Assembly: GCA_030425425.1 (NCBI GenBank)
Contig: JAUIAO010000058.1
Coordinates: 1 to 37,050, forward strand
DNA from: Bacteroidia bacterium
GTDB lineage: Bacteria; Bacteroidota; Bacteroidia; Cytophagales; Cyclobacteriaceae
DNA length: 37,050 nt
Direction: 5' to 3'
The notes under the pieces were generated by a model. It saw only the letters and a list, made by a program, of their open reading frames with translations, had not been told where the DNA came from and did no database searches. Within the stretch, counting starts at the first letter, position 1. The number at the start of each line of letters is the position of its first letter. The position numbers were made by a program, and so were the translations under genes. This document shows positions 25,487-33,804 of this stretch, piece by piece.

Positions 25487-26935
25487 TCAATCCAAATCCA
25501 TATCAATTCTGAGCATTTGAAAATTAGGCTGGATAGGGAAACAGACATTTGAATTGATTTTACTTCGTTTGTACAGTGTTTTATCCTCAAAATAGGGTTT
25601 CATATTTTTTAATAAAGAAGGAGGTTTGTTTTCACTGATTATAACGCTATGAGGAGAACGTCTGATTTCATCTGCCGTCATGAGTGGTTGAGCAATCATC
25701 TGCCGACTTCTGAAATTTGCCCAGTCAAACCATCCATGTGGTTGCCTGAAGACTACAGTTTTTTTACCCATCAATGCTTCCAGGTATTGGGAAGAGTGTA
25801 AGTCTAAACCTGGAGCGAAAATTTTGGTTTGAAAATTTTCCATGATGGTCTTGGCTTCTGTATAACCATATTGTGTCTCTAATTGAGAGATGGATTGAAT
25901 AAGAGCACTAATGCTTATTTTTCTTTTTCGGGCCACGGTAAGTATCTGGGTGAACCCATTGAGATGAAAATTTCCAAATTCATCAAGAAACAAAAAGACA
26001 TTTAGTTGTTGAGTATTTGGCGGCTGAAGTAAGTATTTAAATACATCAGTATAGAATTGATTAACAAGAGGTTGGTAGAAAGATGCCTCAGATTCAGGGA
26101 TACAAATGAATATTGCCGTAGGCTTGTCTCTTACTTCTTGAAAGCAGATTGTATTCTCCAGTGTTAAATCACAAATCTGTTGATTGTTCCAGAGTTTTAA
26201 AGCCGCTTTGGCCGTTGAGATAGTTCCATCTAAAAGTTTTGGTTCTAAATTGATAAAAGCAATAGCCTCTTTGATTAAATGTCCTTCTAGTGTTTTTTGA
26301 AAAAACTTAAGTAGTGCCTTGTCATTGTTGCCAAACTCATTGAGTAATACCCTGATATTTCCGATGCACTTATGGTGTAATGCTATTGATGAGTGCATAA
26401 GGCTATGTATCAATAGCGTTAGCAACTCTGTAGCTTTATCTCTCCAAAATTCATCGGCTGGTGACCCTTTGCTATTCGAATGAATAAGATTTCTAGCGAG
26501 TTTGTCAATATCTAATGGTGAACTGATATTCAAAAGAGGATTGTAAGAATAGGAATATGAAGGTTTTTCAAAATCCAGTTTTTTTACCCGATGTGATCTT
26601 GATAACCAACCGGCAGAATGATTGTACAATTCTGAAGATGGGTCTGTTATGATAAGAGAACTCTCTAATGGTATTTCGCGGAGTAGATTATTTAAAACAT
26701 ATCTAGTGCTTTTTCCATATCCGGTAGGAGACACCATGAGGCAATGTTTAAAGCTGAGCTCCAAAGTAATTCGATTCTTTCCTTCAATTGCCAATCCCAT
26801 ATTTTTTGAATTTAGCAGTTTGAATTTGTGTAATGGCTTTAAGAAATGAGCACTTCCAAAAGTTGTTCGGGATGGTTGTAATGAAAACCAAAAGTGTACA
26901 GCTAAAGCTTTGAAAAATGAAATAAAGTAAATCAC
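25487..26935 (-). CDS. VirD4/TraG-like coupling ATPase 1
   Basis: A 482-aa P-loop ATPase of the type IV coupling protein class, which delivers relaxase-DNA complexes to a secretion channel. It has one N-terminal hydrophobic segment (IYFISFFKALAVHFWFSL), Walker A SPTGYGKST (69-77), IITDPSSELY after it, and Walker B FLFLDEFGNF (Asp318/Glu319). ISALIQSISQLETQYG and TKIFAPGLD come later. It lies 9 bases after the relaxase gene, and the MobC-relaxase-ATPase order is common in mobilizable elements. The usual second N-terminal transmembrane helix is not evident, so the membrane part is reduced. Confidence 0.9.
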   Translation of the reverse strand: MIYFISFFKALAVHFWFSLQPSRTTFGSAHFLKPLHKFKLLNSKNMGLAIEGKNRITLELSFKHCLMVSPTGYGKSTRYVLNNLLREIPLESSLIITDPSSELYNHSAGWLSRSHRVKKLDFEKPSYSYSYNPLLNISSPLDIDKLARNLIHSNSKGSPADEFWRDKATELLTLLIHSLMHSSIALHHKCIGNIRVLLNEFGNNDKALLKFFQKTLEGHLIKEAIAFINLEPKLLDGTISTAKAALKLWNNQQICDLTLENTICFQEVRDKPTAIFICIPESEASFYQPLVNQFYTDVFKYLLQPPNTQQLNVFLFLDEFGNFHLNGFTQILTVARKRKISISALIQSISQLETQYGYTEAKTIMENFQTKIFAPGLDLHSSQYLEALMGKKTVVFRQPHGWFDWANFRSRQMIAQPLMTADEIRRSPHSVIISENKPPSLLKNMKPYFEDKTLYKRSKINSNVCFPIQPNFQMLRIDMDLD

Positions 26936-26944
26936 AAATTTGGG

Positions 26945-27790
26945 TTAACGATCTCGTTCCCTGGACTTGGTTTTTTTTGTTCTGAAAGCTGCTTTTGAAA
27001 TCAAATCATCAACAATGGATTTTTCTTTCTGTTCTAAAGACTCCTTAATTTGATCTGGTGTGAGAGATAGTAAAGTGGTGAAACGATATTTTTTTCCATT
27101 GAATAATACTCCGTAATATCTACCTCCTCTGGTGTATAATTCACAACCTTCAAATTGCATGACTTTGTTATGGAATTCCACCAGTGAGTAAGATGATTTG
27201 AAGGCAGAGCTTACCAGACTTGAAATCGAATCTTTATCGAGAACACCATTTCGTTTTTTCAATTCATAGGCTTTGTTAGATATTCTTTTGGGGTTTTGTT
27301 GATGAATAAAAAGAATACTATTGGATAGCTCTGGATATTGCTGAATTTGATAGGCTTCAAGATTTCTGCGAATATCAAAGTATTCTTTCCTTTTGATTTG
27401 AGTCAGTTTTTCAGTTTGTAAAGGATTGGGACTAATCATGATATGCACGTGATAATGTTTTTTATCCCGATGAATATGAGCAAATGCCAGGTTGTTTTTT
27501 GCCCGTAATTCTAAATATTGATAGGTCAGATCACGAATCTTATCTTGATTCAAATGAGGTGCATCTTGTGGGGAAAAACTGATAATATCATGATGCAACA
27601 TCACCGAATTCTTTCTGGTTGAACGATACTGATGATTCACTTCAAACTCTTCAATGATTTCAGCTTCAGATTTACCCAATAAATTCCAATAGATTGGGTC
27701 ATTAGGCTCCATGGTCTTGTCTGATTCGGAGATATACCTGATCAATGATCTTGGGTTAAATCTGTGCCAACTGAGGTTTTTAATGATCAT
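26945..27790 (-). CDS. Relaxase / mobilization nuclease
   Basis: A 281-aa relaxase that would nick the element at oriT and lead the strand into a recipient. The metal-binding histidine motif is visible as HRDKKHYHVHI (His107, Asp109, His112, His114, His116), preceded by the HHDIISFSP block (66-74). The likely active-site tyrosine is Tyr19 in RYISES. The C-terminal part has a basic tail (RTKKTKSRERDR). It is shorter than most MobA-type relaxases and has no primase or helicase domain. It overlaps the upstream mobC by 4 bases (ATGA), so they are translationally coupled. Confidence 0.92.
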   Translation of the reverse strand: MIIKNLSWHRFNPRSLIRYISESDKTMEPNDPIYWNLLGKSEAEIIEEFEVNHQYRSTRKNSVMLHHDIISFSPQDAPHLNQDKIRDLTYQYLELRAKNNLAFAHIHRDKKHYHVHIMISPNPLQTEKLTQIKRKEYFDIRRNLEAYQIQQYPELSNSILFIHQQNPKRISNKAYELKKRNGVLDKDSISSLVSSAFKSSYSLVEFHNKVMQFEGCELYTRGGRYYGVLFNGKKYRFTTLLSLTPDQIKESLEQKEKSIVDDLISKAAFRTKKTKSRERDR

Positions 27791-28287
27791 GATTTCATTA
27801 TCACTGTCAGTTGATCCAAGGTGATTCTGGAATTTTTTATGGCTTCAGCTAGTGTTTCTATAGAAAGAGTTGAATGTGCATAATTATTTATCGTGATTTC
27901 TAAACCTTTTAATAGAGAGTAGAGCTCTCTTTCATCAAAATGTTCCTTGCCATCTCTGTTCACTTTATAGGCTATTTGATTGATGTTGACCCCAATTTTT
28001 CTAATCTCAAATCGGAGATTTTGAAGCTGTGCATCATTTACCAATAGGACCGTGTTCTTAAGATAGGCTATAGCACATTTTTGAATGTGCTCAGAAAAGC
28101 TTTGCCGATACTTAGCAGCGCTCTGCTGCAAGAATTCACTGTTATGTTTTGAAAGAATCACTTCTTTGCGAATGATCTTTTTTCTGTATGAGGACTGATA
28201 TTTTTTACCAGTGGGACGTTTTGTTGTTTTTGAATCTTGATTTTTTGTTTTTCCTGAATAGTCCATGTAAGTATTGTTTTCCTCCAT
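27787..28287 (-). CDS. MobC-like relaxosome protein
   Basis: A 166-aa accessory protein of the relaxosome. The central LRFEIRKIGVNINQIAYKVNRDG block is the typical MobC signature, and the N-terminal third is very basic (KTTKRPTGKKYQSSYRKKII), consistent with DNA binding near oriT. It is the first gene of the leftward mobilization operon and lies immediately beside the candidate oriT region, the usual place for such genes. Confidence 0.85.
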   Translation of the reverse strand: MEENNTYMDYSGKTKNQDSKTTKRPTGKKYQSSYRKKIIRKEVILSKHNSEFLQQSAAKYRQSFSEHIQKCAIAYLKNTVLLVNDAQLQNLRFEIRKIGVNINQIAYKVNRDGKEHFDERELYSLLKGLEITINNYAHSTLSIETLAEAIKNSRITLDQLTVIMKS

Positions 28288-28682
28288 GATAACCCGATAA
28301 AAATGACCATAAAAAGATCAACCATGATTGATTTTGTGCCCAAGGGGAAAGTATTTTTTGACCCGTAGACACGATCAAATTAAACCACAGAATTGGAAAA
28401 AAATCAAGTGTGAAATGGCCTTAATTGACGCATAGGGCCAATTAAAGCCAATTAAAAACAGTTGAATTCATTTTGCATAAAATGATAAAATAAGGATAAT
28501 GGGTAAGTCTATCTCAATAGTTGAAAGGTGATTCAATTTATGATATGCTGATGATGTATTGATTTTCAAGAATCAATGCTTCATGTTCAACAAAATGATA
28601 TCAAAATGAAAAATCGAAAACTAAAAACCAAAGAAAGATGGGTACGACTATTTGTATTTGCTGAACTCAAATTTTTAAAATC
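28288..28682. other. Candidate oriT and divergent promoter region
   Basis: A 395-base noncoding gap between divergent mobC and protein B. The best structure is at 28417-28449: ggccttaattg pairs with caattaaagcc (11 bp, one mismatch) around acgcataggg, followed by a tandem gccaattaaa repeat (28438-28457, first copy shared with the stem). A second hairpin attgatt/aatcaat lies at 28558-28577. Inverted repeats next to mobC are the usual form of oriT, but the nick site cannot be read off the sequence. Confidence 0.5.
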
Positions 28683-28997
28683 ATGAGCCAGAGGAATTGG
28701 CAGATACAACCTCAAGAAAGAGAGGGAGATTATTTTTTCGACGGTAAGATATTGATGACTAGTGAAGTGGCCAATACGCTTACTCCTGAGGAAATCAGCG
28801 CTATCATAGTTAGGGTTAAAATGAATGTCATAGCAATGGATGGTCTTGATTATTTACAGGTTTTTAAAAGTGATGATGGACTCAAAATTTATGTAATTGA
28901 TCAACTCAGCAAATCAATGTTGGAAGGAGATGATTACACAGAAGAACAAAAAGAAGAGTACCATTATTTCACCATTCTTTTCAGTCACGAGTACTGA
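28683..28997 (+). CDS. 104-aa protein B, paralogue of the protein at 25142-25456
   Basis: A small acidic protein of the same length and pattern as protein A: GDYFFDGK near the start, LTPEEISAIIV, IYVIDQLS and YHYFTILF at the end. No domain is recognised. It is transcribed rightward, away from the mobilization operon, and is followed by a strong terminator, with the second VirD4-like ATPase starting 178 bases further on. It therefore seems to form its own transcript. The two paralogues are diverged (I estimate roughly a quarter identical residues), so they are not a recent duplication. Confidence 0.7.
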   Translation: MSQRNWQIQPQEREGDYFFDGKILMTSEVANTLTPEEISAIIVRVKMNVIAMDGLDYLQVFKSDDGLKIYVIDQLSKSMLEGDDYTEEQKEEYHYFTILFSHEY

Positions 28998-29003
28998 TTA
29001 CAA

Positions 29004-29038
29004 AAAAACCTTCATCTTCTTTACGGGTGAAGGTTTTT
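29004..29038 (+). terminator. Terminator after protein B
   Basis: The arms aaaaaccttca (29004-29014) and tgaaggttttt (29028-29038) are an exact 11-bp match around a 13-base loop, with T and A runs at the ends. It can work in both directions. Confidence 0.85.
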
Positions 29039-29175
29039 GCATACACTGTTATTTCAAATTGAGTGATGTAAAAACATCATACATAATTCTGATTTGTGTC
29101 AGTTAAATAATTTTAAAATATCCAGTATTTGCAATCATAACTAATCAAGTATTCACCGACTAATCATTACCAATA

Positions 29176-30639
29176 GTGTTTTGGAACAATCAGCCATCTC
29201 ATCAAAATTGGAGCGGTCACCCGTTTGATCTCAATAGACCAATTGTAAAATTCTCTGATCGAGACTTTTGGACAATTGGTGATTCATTTGAAGGTACTCA
29301 AATCTTTGGTGCAACTGGAAGTGGTAAAACTTCTGGTTCAGGTCAGACTATAGCAACTACATTTCTTCAAGCCGGGTATGGTGGACTTGTACTCACAGCC
29401 AAAAAAGATGAAAGAGCCACTTGGGAGAGATATTGTGCCATGACAGGATGCAGTGATCATCTTTTGATTATTTCCCCTCAAAGTGGATTTACCTTCAATT
29501 TCCTTGATTACGAACTCAACCGACCTGGTGTGGGAGCAGGTCTTACCGAAAACCTTGTAAATCTTTTTACGGAGATCATGGAAGTTGCTGAAGACAAAGG
29601 CGGACGTGGTGCAAATTCTGAGGAATACTGGTCAAGGACTCTTAAACAACTTCTTCGTAATACCATCGATCTTTTGACTCTTAGTCAAAATACTTTGAGT
29701 GTGATGGACATGTACAAAGTCATAACAAGTGCTCCAATGGATTTCGAAGATATCCAAAGTGAGACATGGCGTGACGAATCATTTTGTTTTCAAAAGATCA
29801 GAGAGGGAGAAGCGAGAACGCATTCCTATTCAAGAGAACAAGACTTTGAAATTACAGCGAGATATTGGCTCAGTGAATTTCCTGGTCTTGCTGAGAAAAC
29901 GAGATCAATTATTGTGAGTTCATTTACCTCAATGGCCGACAGTTTCCTTCGAGGTGTATTAAGGGATATGTTCTGCACGGAGACCAATTTTTTACCTGAA
30001 ATGACAGAGGAAGGTGTAATTATCCTTATTGACCTACCTGTTAAGGAATATGGAGATATTGGGAGATATGCCCAGGTGCTATTTAAATACATCTGGCAAC
30101 AGACTATCGAGAGGAGAATTATTACACAAAATAGTCGCCCGGTCTTTTTGTGGGCGGATGAAAGTCAATTCTTCATTTCGAAGTATGATCAAGTATTTCA
30201 AACCACTGCCAGAAGTTCTAGGGCAGCAACAGTTTATTTAACGCAGAATTTGCCGAATTACCTTACAACACTTGGTAATCGAGATATAGTGGATTCCTTT
30301 TTAGGAAACCTCCAAACCAAAATTTTCCATTCAAACGGTGATGCCGTTACTAATGAATGGGCAGCCAATATTTTCGCAAAAAATTGGCAGACCCGTACTT
30401 CTCAGAACCAATCCATTAATAGAGATGGTGATTGGTTTTTTTCTAAAGTAACTGGAAAATCTTCGTCGATAAATTCCAGTGAATCACTAGAATATACCGT
30501 CTTGCCATATGAATTCACCAAGCTCAGAAAGGGAGGTCATCACAATAATCTGAAGGTTGATGCATACATTTTTCAGGGAGGCAGAATCTGGCAGTCTAGT
30601 GGAGCTAATTATATCCTTACGAGTTTTAGTCAAACATAA
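29176..30639 (+). CDS. VirD4/TraG-like ATPase 2, apparently soluble
   Basis: A 487-aa P-loop ATPase of the TraG/VirD4 superfamily, clearly different from ATPase 1. Walker A is GATGSGKTSGS (45-55), followed by GGLVLTAKKDER. Walker B is VFLWADESQFF (Asp328/Glu329), then SSRAATVYLTQNLPNYLTTLG and a TraM-recognition-like C-terminal part (NLQTKIFHSNGDAVTNEWA). It starts at GTG 29176 and has no N-terminal membrane helices, which classical coupling proteins have. The four-helix membrane protein two genes downstream could supply an anchor. The operon continues 9 bases later with a WG-repeat lipoprotein. It could serve DNA transfer, protein export or another element function. Confidence 0.85.
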   Translation: MFWNNQPSHQNWSGHPFDLNRPIVKFSDRDFWTIGDSFEGTQIFGATGSGKTSGSGQTIATTFLQAGYGGLVLTAKKDERATWERYCAMTGCSDHLLIISPQSGFTFNFLDYELNRPGVGAGLTENLVNLFTEIMEVAEDKGGRGANSEEYWSRTLKQLLRNTIDLLTLSQNTLSVMDMYKVITSAPMDFEDIQSETWRDESFCFQKIREGEARTHSYSREQDFEITARYWLSEFPGLAEKTRSIIVSSFTSMADSFLRGVLRDMFCTETNFLPEMTEEGVIILIDLPVKEYGDIGRYAQVLFKYIWQQTIERRIITQNSRPVFLWADESQFFISKYDQVFQTTARSSRAATVYLTQNLPNYLTTLGNRDIVDSFLGNLQTKIFHSNGDAVTNEWAANIFAKNWQTRTSQNQSINRDGDWFFSKVTGKSSSINSSESLEYTVLPYEFTKLRKGGHHNNLKVDAYIFQGGRIWQSSGANYILTSFSQT

Positions 30640-30648
30640 ATTATACAA

Positions 30649-31740
30649 ATGAAAACAAAACACTTAGCCATTTTGATTTTGCTTTTCCTCTGGTCATGTG
30701 GACCAGGAGATGAGGACAGATTTCCGTTTAAAGATATAAAAACGGAATTATGGGGATATGTGAATCAAGATTTTGATGTCATTATAGAACCACAGTTTCA
30801 TGAAGCTCAACCTTTTAAAGAAGGGTATGCAGTAGTGAGAAAAGACGGGGATAATTATATCATTGATGCATTCGGTCGAGAGAGAATAAATCCTGAATAT
30901 GATAATAAAGATTATTACATCAGAAGTGTTGAAAAAGGTTGGTTTATAGCACTTTTAAGTGAAATAACCGGAGAATATATTCTCATTGATCATCAAGGAG
31001 AAAAACGCATACCATCAGATGAATTAAAACACAAATACCCGCATGAGATTATTGATGATCATTTTATATCCGGTAGCGAATTATATTCTGTTGATAATGA
31101 AATGCTGAAGAATTTTCGGGTTCAGGATAATATTGATGAGAGCGGATATTTACTTGGATATAAAACTTCAGATAAATCGATTCATATCATAGATTTTGAA
31201 GGCAATGCCAAAGTTTCTGCTCAAGAAGGGGAGAGGTTCTATCCGGTAGCAAATGGAATGTTTTTAAAGACTTGGACAGGAGAAGACAGTACCGAACATG
31301 CTGGTTTCTGTTATGCCAAAAACGGGAAATTATCATGGGAATTTGACCCTTCTTATTATGAGCGCTCTGATTTAAAACGTATGGGATATTCGAAAGATGG
31401 ATTGGTGAGAATGGAAAGATCGAAGCAAACTTTTTACTACGACAAAGATGGAGATGAAAAGCTTATATTGGATGGAACTAATTATGGTCATTTTAATAAT
31501 GGATTAGCCACAATCACGATTTCAAGAAATGAAAATCGATATACCGGTTTTATTGATAGGAGTGGGGAGGTTGTTTTTGAGCCACTTTATACAGATGTTC
31601 AAACTCCTCAGGGAAATATTATTTCTGCTTCTAATATAGTTATCGCTACGAAAAGAAATGAATATGATCGGACAGAAAGGTGGTATGTGAATTTGGAAAC
31701 AGGTAAAAGATTATTACAGGACATAGAAATACACAAATAA
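30649..31740 (+). CDS. WG-repeat lipoprotein
   Basis: A 363-aa secreted lipoprotein (lipobox LWSC, Cys17) made of repeated WG-type units: LWGYVNQDFDVIIEPQFHEAQPFKEGYAVV near the start and YTGFIDRSGEVVFEPLYTDV near the end, with degenerate copies between. WG repeats form a beta-rich fold, often found in surface or periplasmic proteins; no enzymatic site is visible. It sits between the soluble ATPase and a membrane protein. The next gene overlaps its stop by one base (TAATG), so it is part of one coupled operon. Confidence 0.8.
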   Translation: MKTKHLAILILLFLWSCGPGDEDRFPFKDIKTELWGYVNQDFDVIIEPQFHEAQPFKEGYAVVRKDGDNYIIDAFGRERINPEYDNKDYYIRSVEKGWFIALLSEITGEYILIDHQGEKRIPSDELKHKYPHEIIDDHFISGSELYSVDNEMLKNFRVQDNIDESGYLLGYKTSDKSIHIIDFEGNAKVSAQEGERFYPVANGMFLKTWTGEDSTEHAGFCYAKNGKLSWEFDPSYYERSDLKRMGYSKDGLVRMERSKQTFYYDKDGDEKLILDGTNYGHFNNGLATITISRNENRYTGFIDRSGEVVFEPLYTDVQTPQGNIISASNIVIATKRNEYDRTERWYVNLETGKRLLQDIEIHK

Positions 31741-32501
31741 TGAAGGCAATTAAGAGTATTTACGGATTTGCTACGGTGATCACTTCACCTTTAGAAGCTT
31801 TCTTACGATTTGATTTTGGAGAGCGATATATGAACATAATCAAAGCAATATTTCCCCCACTTCTTTTTTGGTTCGGATATTTGTTTTTAAGCCCTTTTTA
31901 CAAAGAATATATTGGGGTGTGGATTAAGGTATTCTTTGTGCTTTCTCCTATTGTCGCTGGACTACATATACTACATAGGTTGTTTTATTCAACTGAGGGA
32001 ATGAAGCATAGCTATTCATCAGGATATTCATGGCTTGCGATTTTTCTGCCAGATAATCTTATATTCCTTAAAAACTATATCGAGCCAATTATCATGTTCG
32101 TTTTGGGAGTGATATTATTCTTGCTTTCGAACACGATGTATCATGAGACATATGGTTTAGGAATCCTACTTTTGTTTGTAAGCATTTCAATGCTGATCAG
32201 GGGGCAGATAGAATATCAGATGGCCCGTAATGTCTATTTGGACGCTCAGGATGAACATATTGAATCGAAAGCCCTCAAGGATTTTTTAATGGACAAACAA
32301 AATCCTGAGGAAAATATCAGTACTGGTTTTACCATCCCAGGGAAATTTAATGGTGACAGAAAGTCTATCAGTGAGATCTATGCTAAGCATGATCCACAGT
32401 TAAGAAGATCAAAGTCAAAAGAACCAGGAAGGTCAATGGATATCACTAAAGATGTTACTAAACAGCCTGCTAAATCACCTCAAAAAGATAGAGAGCAATG
32501 A
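31740..32501 (+). CDS. Four-helix membrane protein with cytoplasmic tail
   Basis: A 253-aa protein with hydrophobic helices at about 33-51, 58-79, 114-131 and 137-154. A basic hydrophilic tail of about 95 residues follows (KALKDFLMDKQNPEE, KSISEIYAKHDPQLRRSKSK). No family is recognised. Its start overlaps the WG-protein stop and its end overlaps the next gene by 4 bases (ATGA), so the operon is tightly coupled. It could anchor the soluble ATPase 2 to the membrane, which would make the pair a split version of a coupling protein. This is inference from context only. Confidence 0.65.
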   Translation: MKAIKSIYGFATVITSPLEAFLRFDFGERYMNIIKAIFPPLLFWFGYLFLSPFYKEYIGVWIKVFFVLSPIVAGLHILHRLFYSTEGMKHSYSSGYSWLAIFLPDNLIFLKNYIEPIIMFVLGVILFLLSNTMYHETYGLGILLLFVSISMLIRGQIEYQMARNVYLDAQDEHIESKALKDFLMDKQNPEENISTGFTIPGKFNGDRKSISEIYAKHDPQLRRSKSKEPGRSMDITKDVTKQPAKSPQKDREQ

Positions 32502-32833
32502 ACCTGAGTGAACCAACCTTGCGTTTCCTGAAAGTTCATCCTGAATATCAGAAAGTGATAGAATCTTTCTCAGCAAGCGACAAAGCCACGTTTCAAAAGC
32601 TGTGTGAAGATTTACAGCTTGCAGAAAAAGATCAGATTACCATTGACTACAAAAAGGAGGTAAGGGAAAAAATTCAGGTAATGCTCAGTGAGCAATATCA
32701 GGAAAAGCAAAAACAAGAGAAAAAGGATTGGGACATAATTGGAAGATTTTCCAAACTTAATCGGAAGGATGTTGAAACCATCAAAGACCTTCAGAAACTC
32801 ACGGGTAAGGATTATCTGGATATGGGAGATTAG
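32498..32833 (+). CDS. Hypothetical 111-aa protein
   Basis: A small, charged, probably helical protein (starts MNLSEPTLRFLKVHPEYQ, has a lysine/glutamine-rich middle QYQEKQKQEKKDWD and ends KLTGKDYLDMGD). It overlaps the preceding membrane-protein gene by 4 bases and is the last gene of the ATPase 2 operon. No family is recognised; a cytoplasmic partner of the operon's other proteins is the simplest guess. Confidence 0.6.
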   Translation: MNLSEPTLRFLKVHPEYQKVIESFSASDKATFQKLCEDLQLAEKDQITIDYKKEVREKIQVMLSEQYQEKQKQEKKDWDIIGRFSKLNRKDVETIKDLQKLTGKDYLDMGD

Positions 32834-32904
32834 CCTTATTGACCTGATTCCTGGTTTATGCTACGATCAATTCTTTCGAAGCAATTTCTAGTTTATAACC
32901 GTGC

Positions 32905-33034
32905 GAAATTGAACCAAATCACTTTAGCCTGTTCAGCAACAAATACAAGGATTTGCCCCCGGCCAACATGGACGGGGTTCCTCCTTGTATTTGATTGACT
33001 TTACGAACAGTCAGGTGATTAGGTGTTCAATTTC
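32905..33034. ncRNA. Nested multi-stem inverted repeat, possible structured RNA
   Basis: Five paired arms are stacked inside one another: gaaattgaa/ttcaatttc (32905-32913, 33026-33034), aatcac/gtgatt (32917-32922, 33015-33020), ctgttc/gaacag (32929-32934, 33005-33010), caaatacaagga/tccttgtatttg (32940-32951, 32982-32993) and ccccg/cgggg (32957-32961, 32973-32977). All are exact. The structure ends 13 bases before the start of the 120-aa gene. It may be a regulatory leader, a noncoding RNA or a cruciform DNA site. Which strand is active is unknown. Confidence 0.55.
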
Positions 33035-33047
33035 TTAACACACAATT

Positions 33048-33410
33048 ATGAACATAGAAAATCAAAATACACTTCGATATCAAATAGCCACCGTTCAGGA
33101 AACGGGTACAGGTATCCAAAGAATGGTAGCCCGTGAAGCACTCAAACATGATGACATCAGACTATTTCTCCAAAGCGTAATCAAAAGTGAATCTGCTACT
33201 GGATTGGTTGTTGATTTAGCAACTCCGAATGGACTTTCTCAATTCTGGGAAGAACATGCTGGTGAGATAGAATCCATGAGAGTAGAAATAGAAATTTTTT
33301 TTGGTATCCCTACACCAATCAATACGCGAGAATTAGAGGAACGATTTGCCTGGTACACATTTGCTGAATCTGCAAATAGAATTTGGCAAGACCTTCGGAA
33401 AAAAGCTTAG
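33048..33410 (+). CDS. Hypothetical 120-aa protein
   Basis: A small protein starting MNIENQNTLRYQIATVQETG, with an aromatic C-terminal part (FAWYTFAESANRIWQDL). No signal or membrane segments. Not recognised with certainty. It stands alone between the nested inverted repeat (13 bases before the start) and an 18-bp perfect hairpin after its stop, so it is a single-gene unit whose expression is probably controlled by the upstream structure. Confidence 0.65.
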   Translation: MNIENQNTLRYQIATVQETGTGIQRMVAREALKHDDIRLFLQSVIKSESATGLVVDLATPNGLSQFWEEHAGEIESMRVEIEIFFGIPTPINTRELEERFAWYTFAESANRIWQDLRKKA

Positions 33411-33425
33411 TTAAAATCAACTTTC

Positions 33426-33464
33426 AGCATTCGCTGGCTTGTCACCGACAAGCCAGCGAATGCT
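33426..33464. terminator. Perfect 18-bp hairpin after the 120-aa gene
   Basis: agcattcgctggcttgtc (33426-33443) and its exact complement (33447-33464) flank a 3-base loop. No T run follows, so it is not a standard intrinsic terminator, but the long perfect stem could stop or stabilise transcripts from either side. Confidence 0.5.
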
Positions 33465-33540
33465 CATTGTGGTTAATCCTTTGGGATTTTGGTAATACCA
33501 GTTATGGACTTCTTCAGCAAAAAGTCGCTAATCGCTGGAG

Positions 33541-33804
33541 CTAGTGTAGTGGTTTATTGCTGTTGTAAAACAGAAAAGTGGTATTTAGGATAATTACAGG
33601 AATTGGATAACATTCAAAATTCTGCAGATGTTCCAGGTTTTTATCACCAGTGATCAAAGCTTCAAAGCGTTCTTCCAGCATTTCTTTTAATAGGTCTCCA
33701 TTGTTTTTTCCACGCCATCCCGTTTCGGAGATAGTCCATACCTCAAAGTCCGAAAGGTCATTTTTGAGTTTTTGGTTCACATTTTCGTCCAGTAAAATCT
33801 TCAT
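33541..33804 (-). CDS. DUF5615 PIN-like toxin
   Basis: An 87-aa protein with the DUF5615 PIN-like pattern: MKILLDENVN at the start with Asp6/Glu7, a central GWRGKNNGDLLKEMLEERFEALITGD and acidic residues consistent with a nuclease site (Asp54 in ITGDKNL). In many genomes such proteins are paired with DUF433 proteins as putative toxin-antitoxin systems. Here the DUF433 gene lies immediately upstream with a 4-base overlap. In a mobile element the pair would help stable maintenance. Confidence 0.8.
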   Translation of the reverse strand: MKILLDENVNQKLKNDLSDFEVWTISETGWRGKNNGDLLKEMLEERFEALITGDKNLEHLQNFECYPIPVIILNTTFLFYNSNKPLH

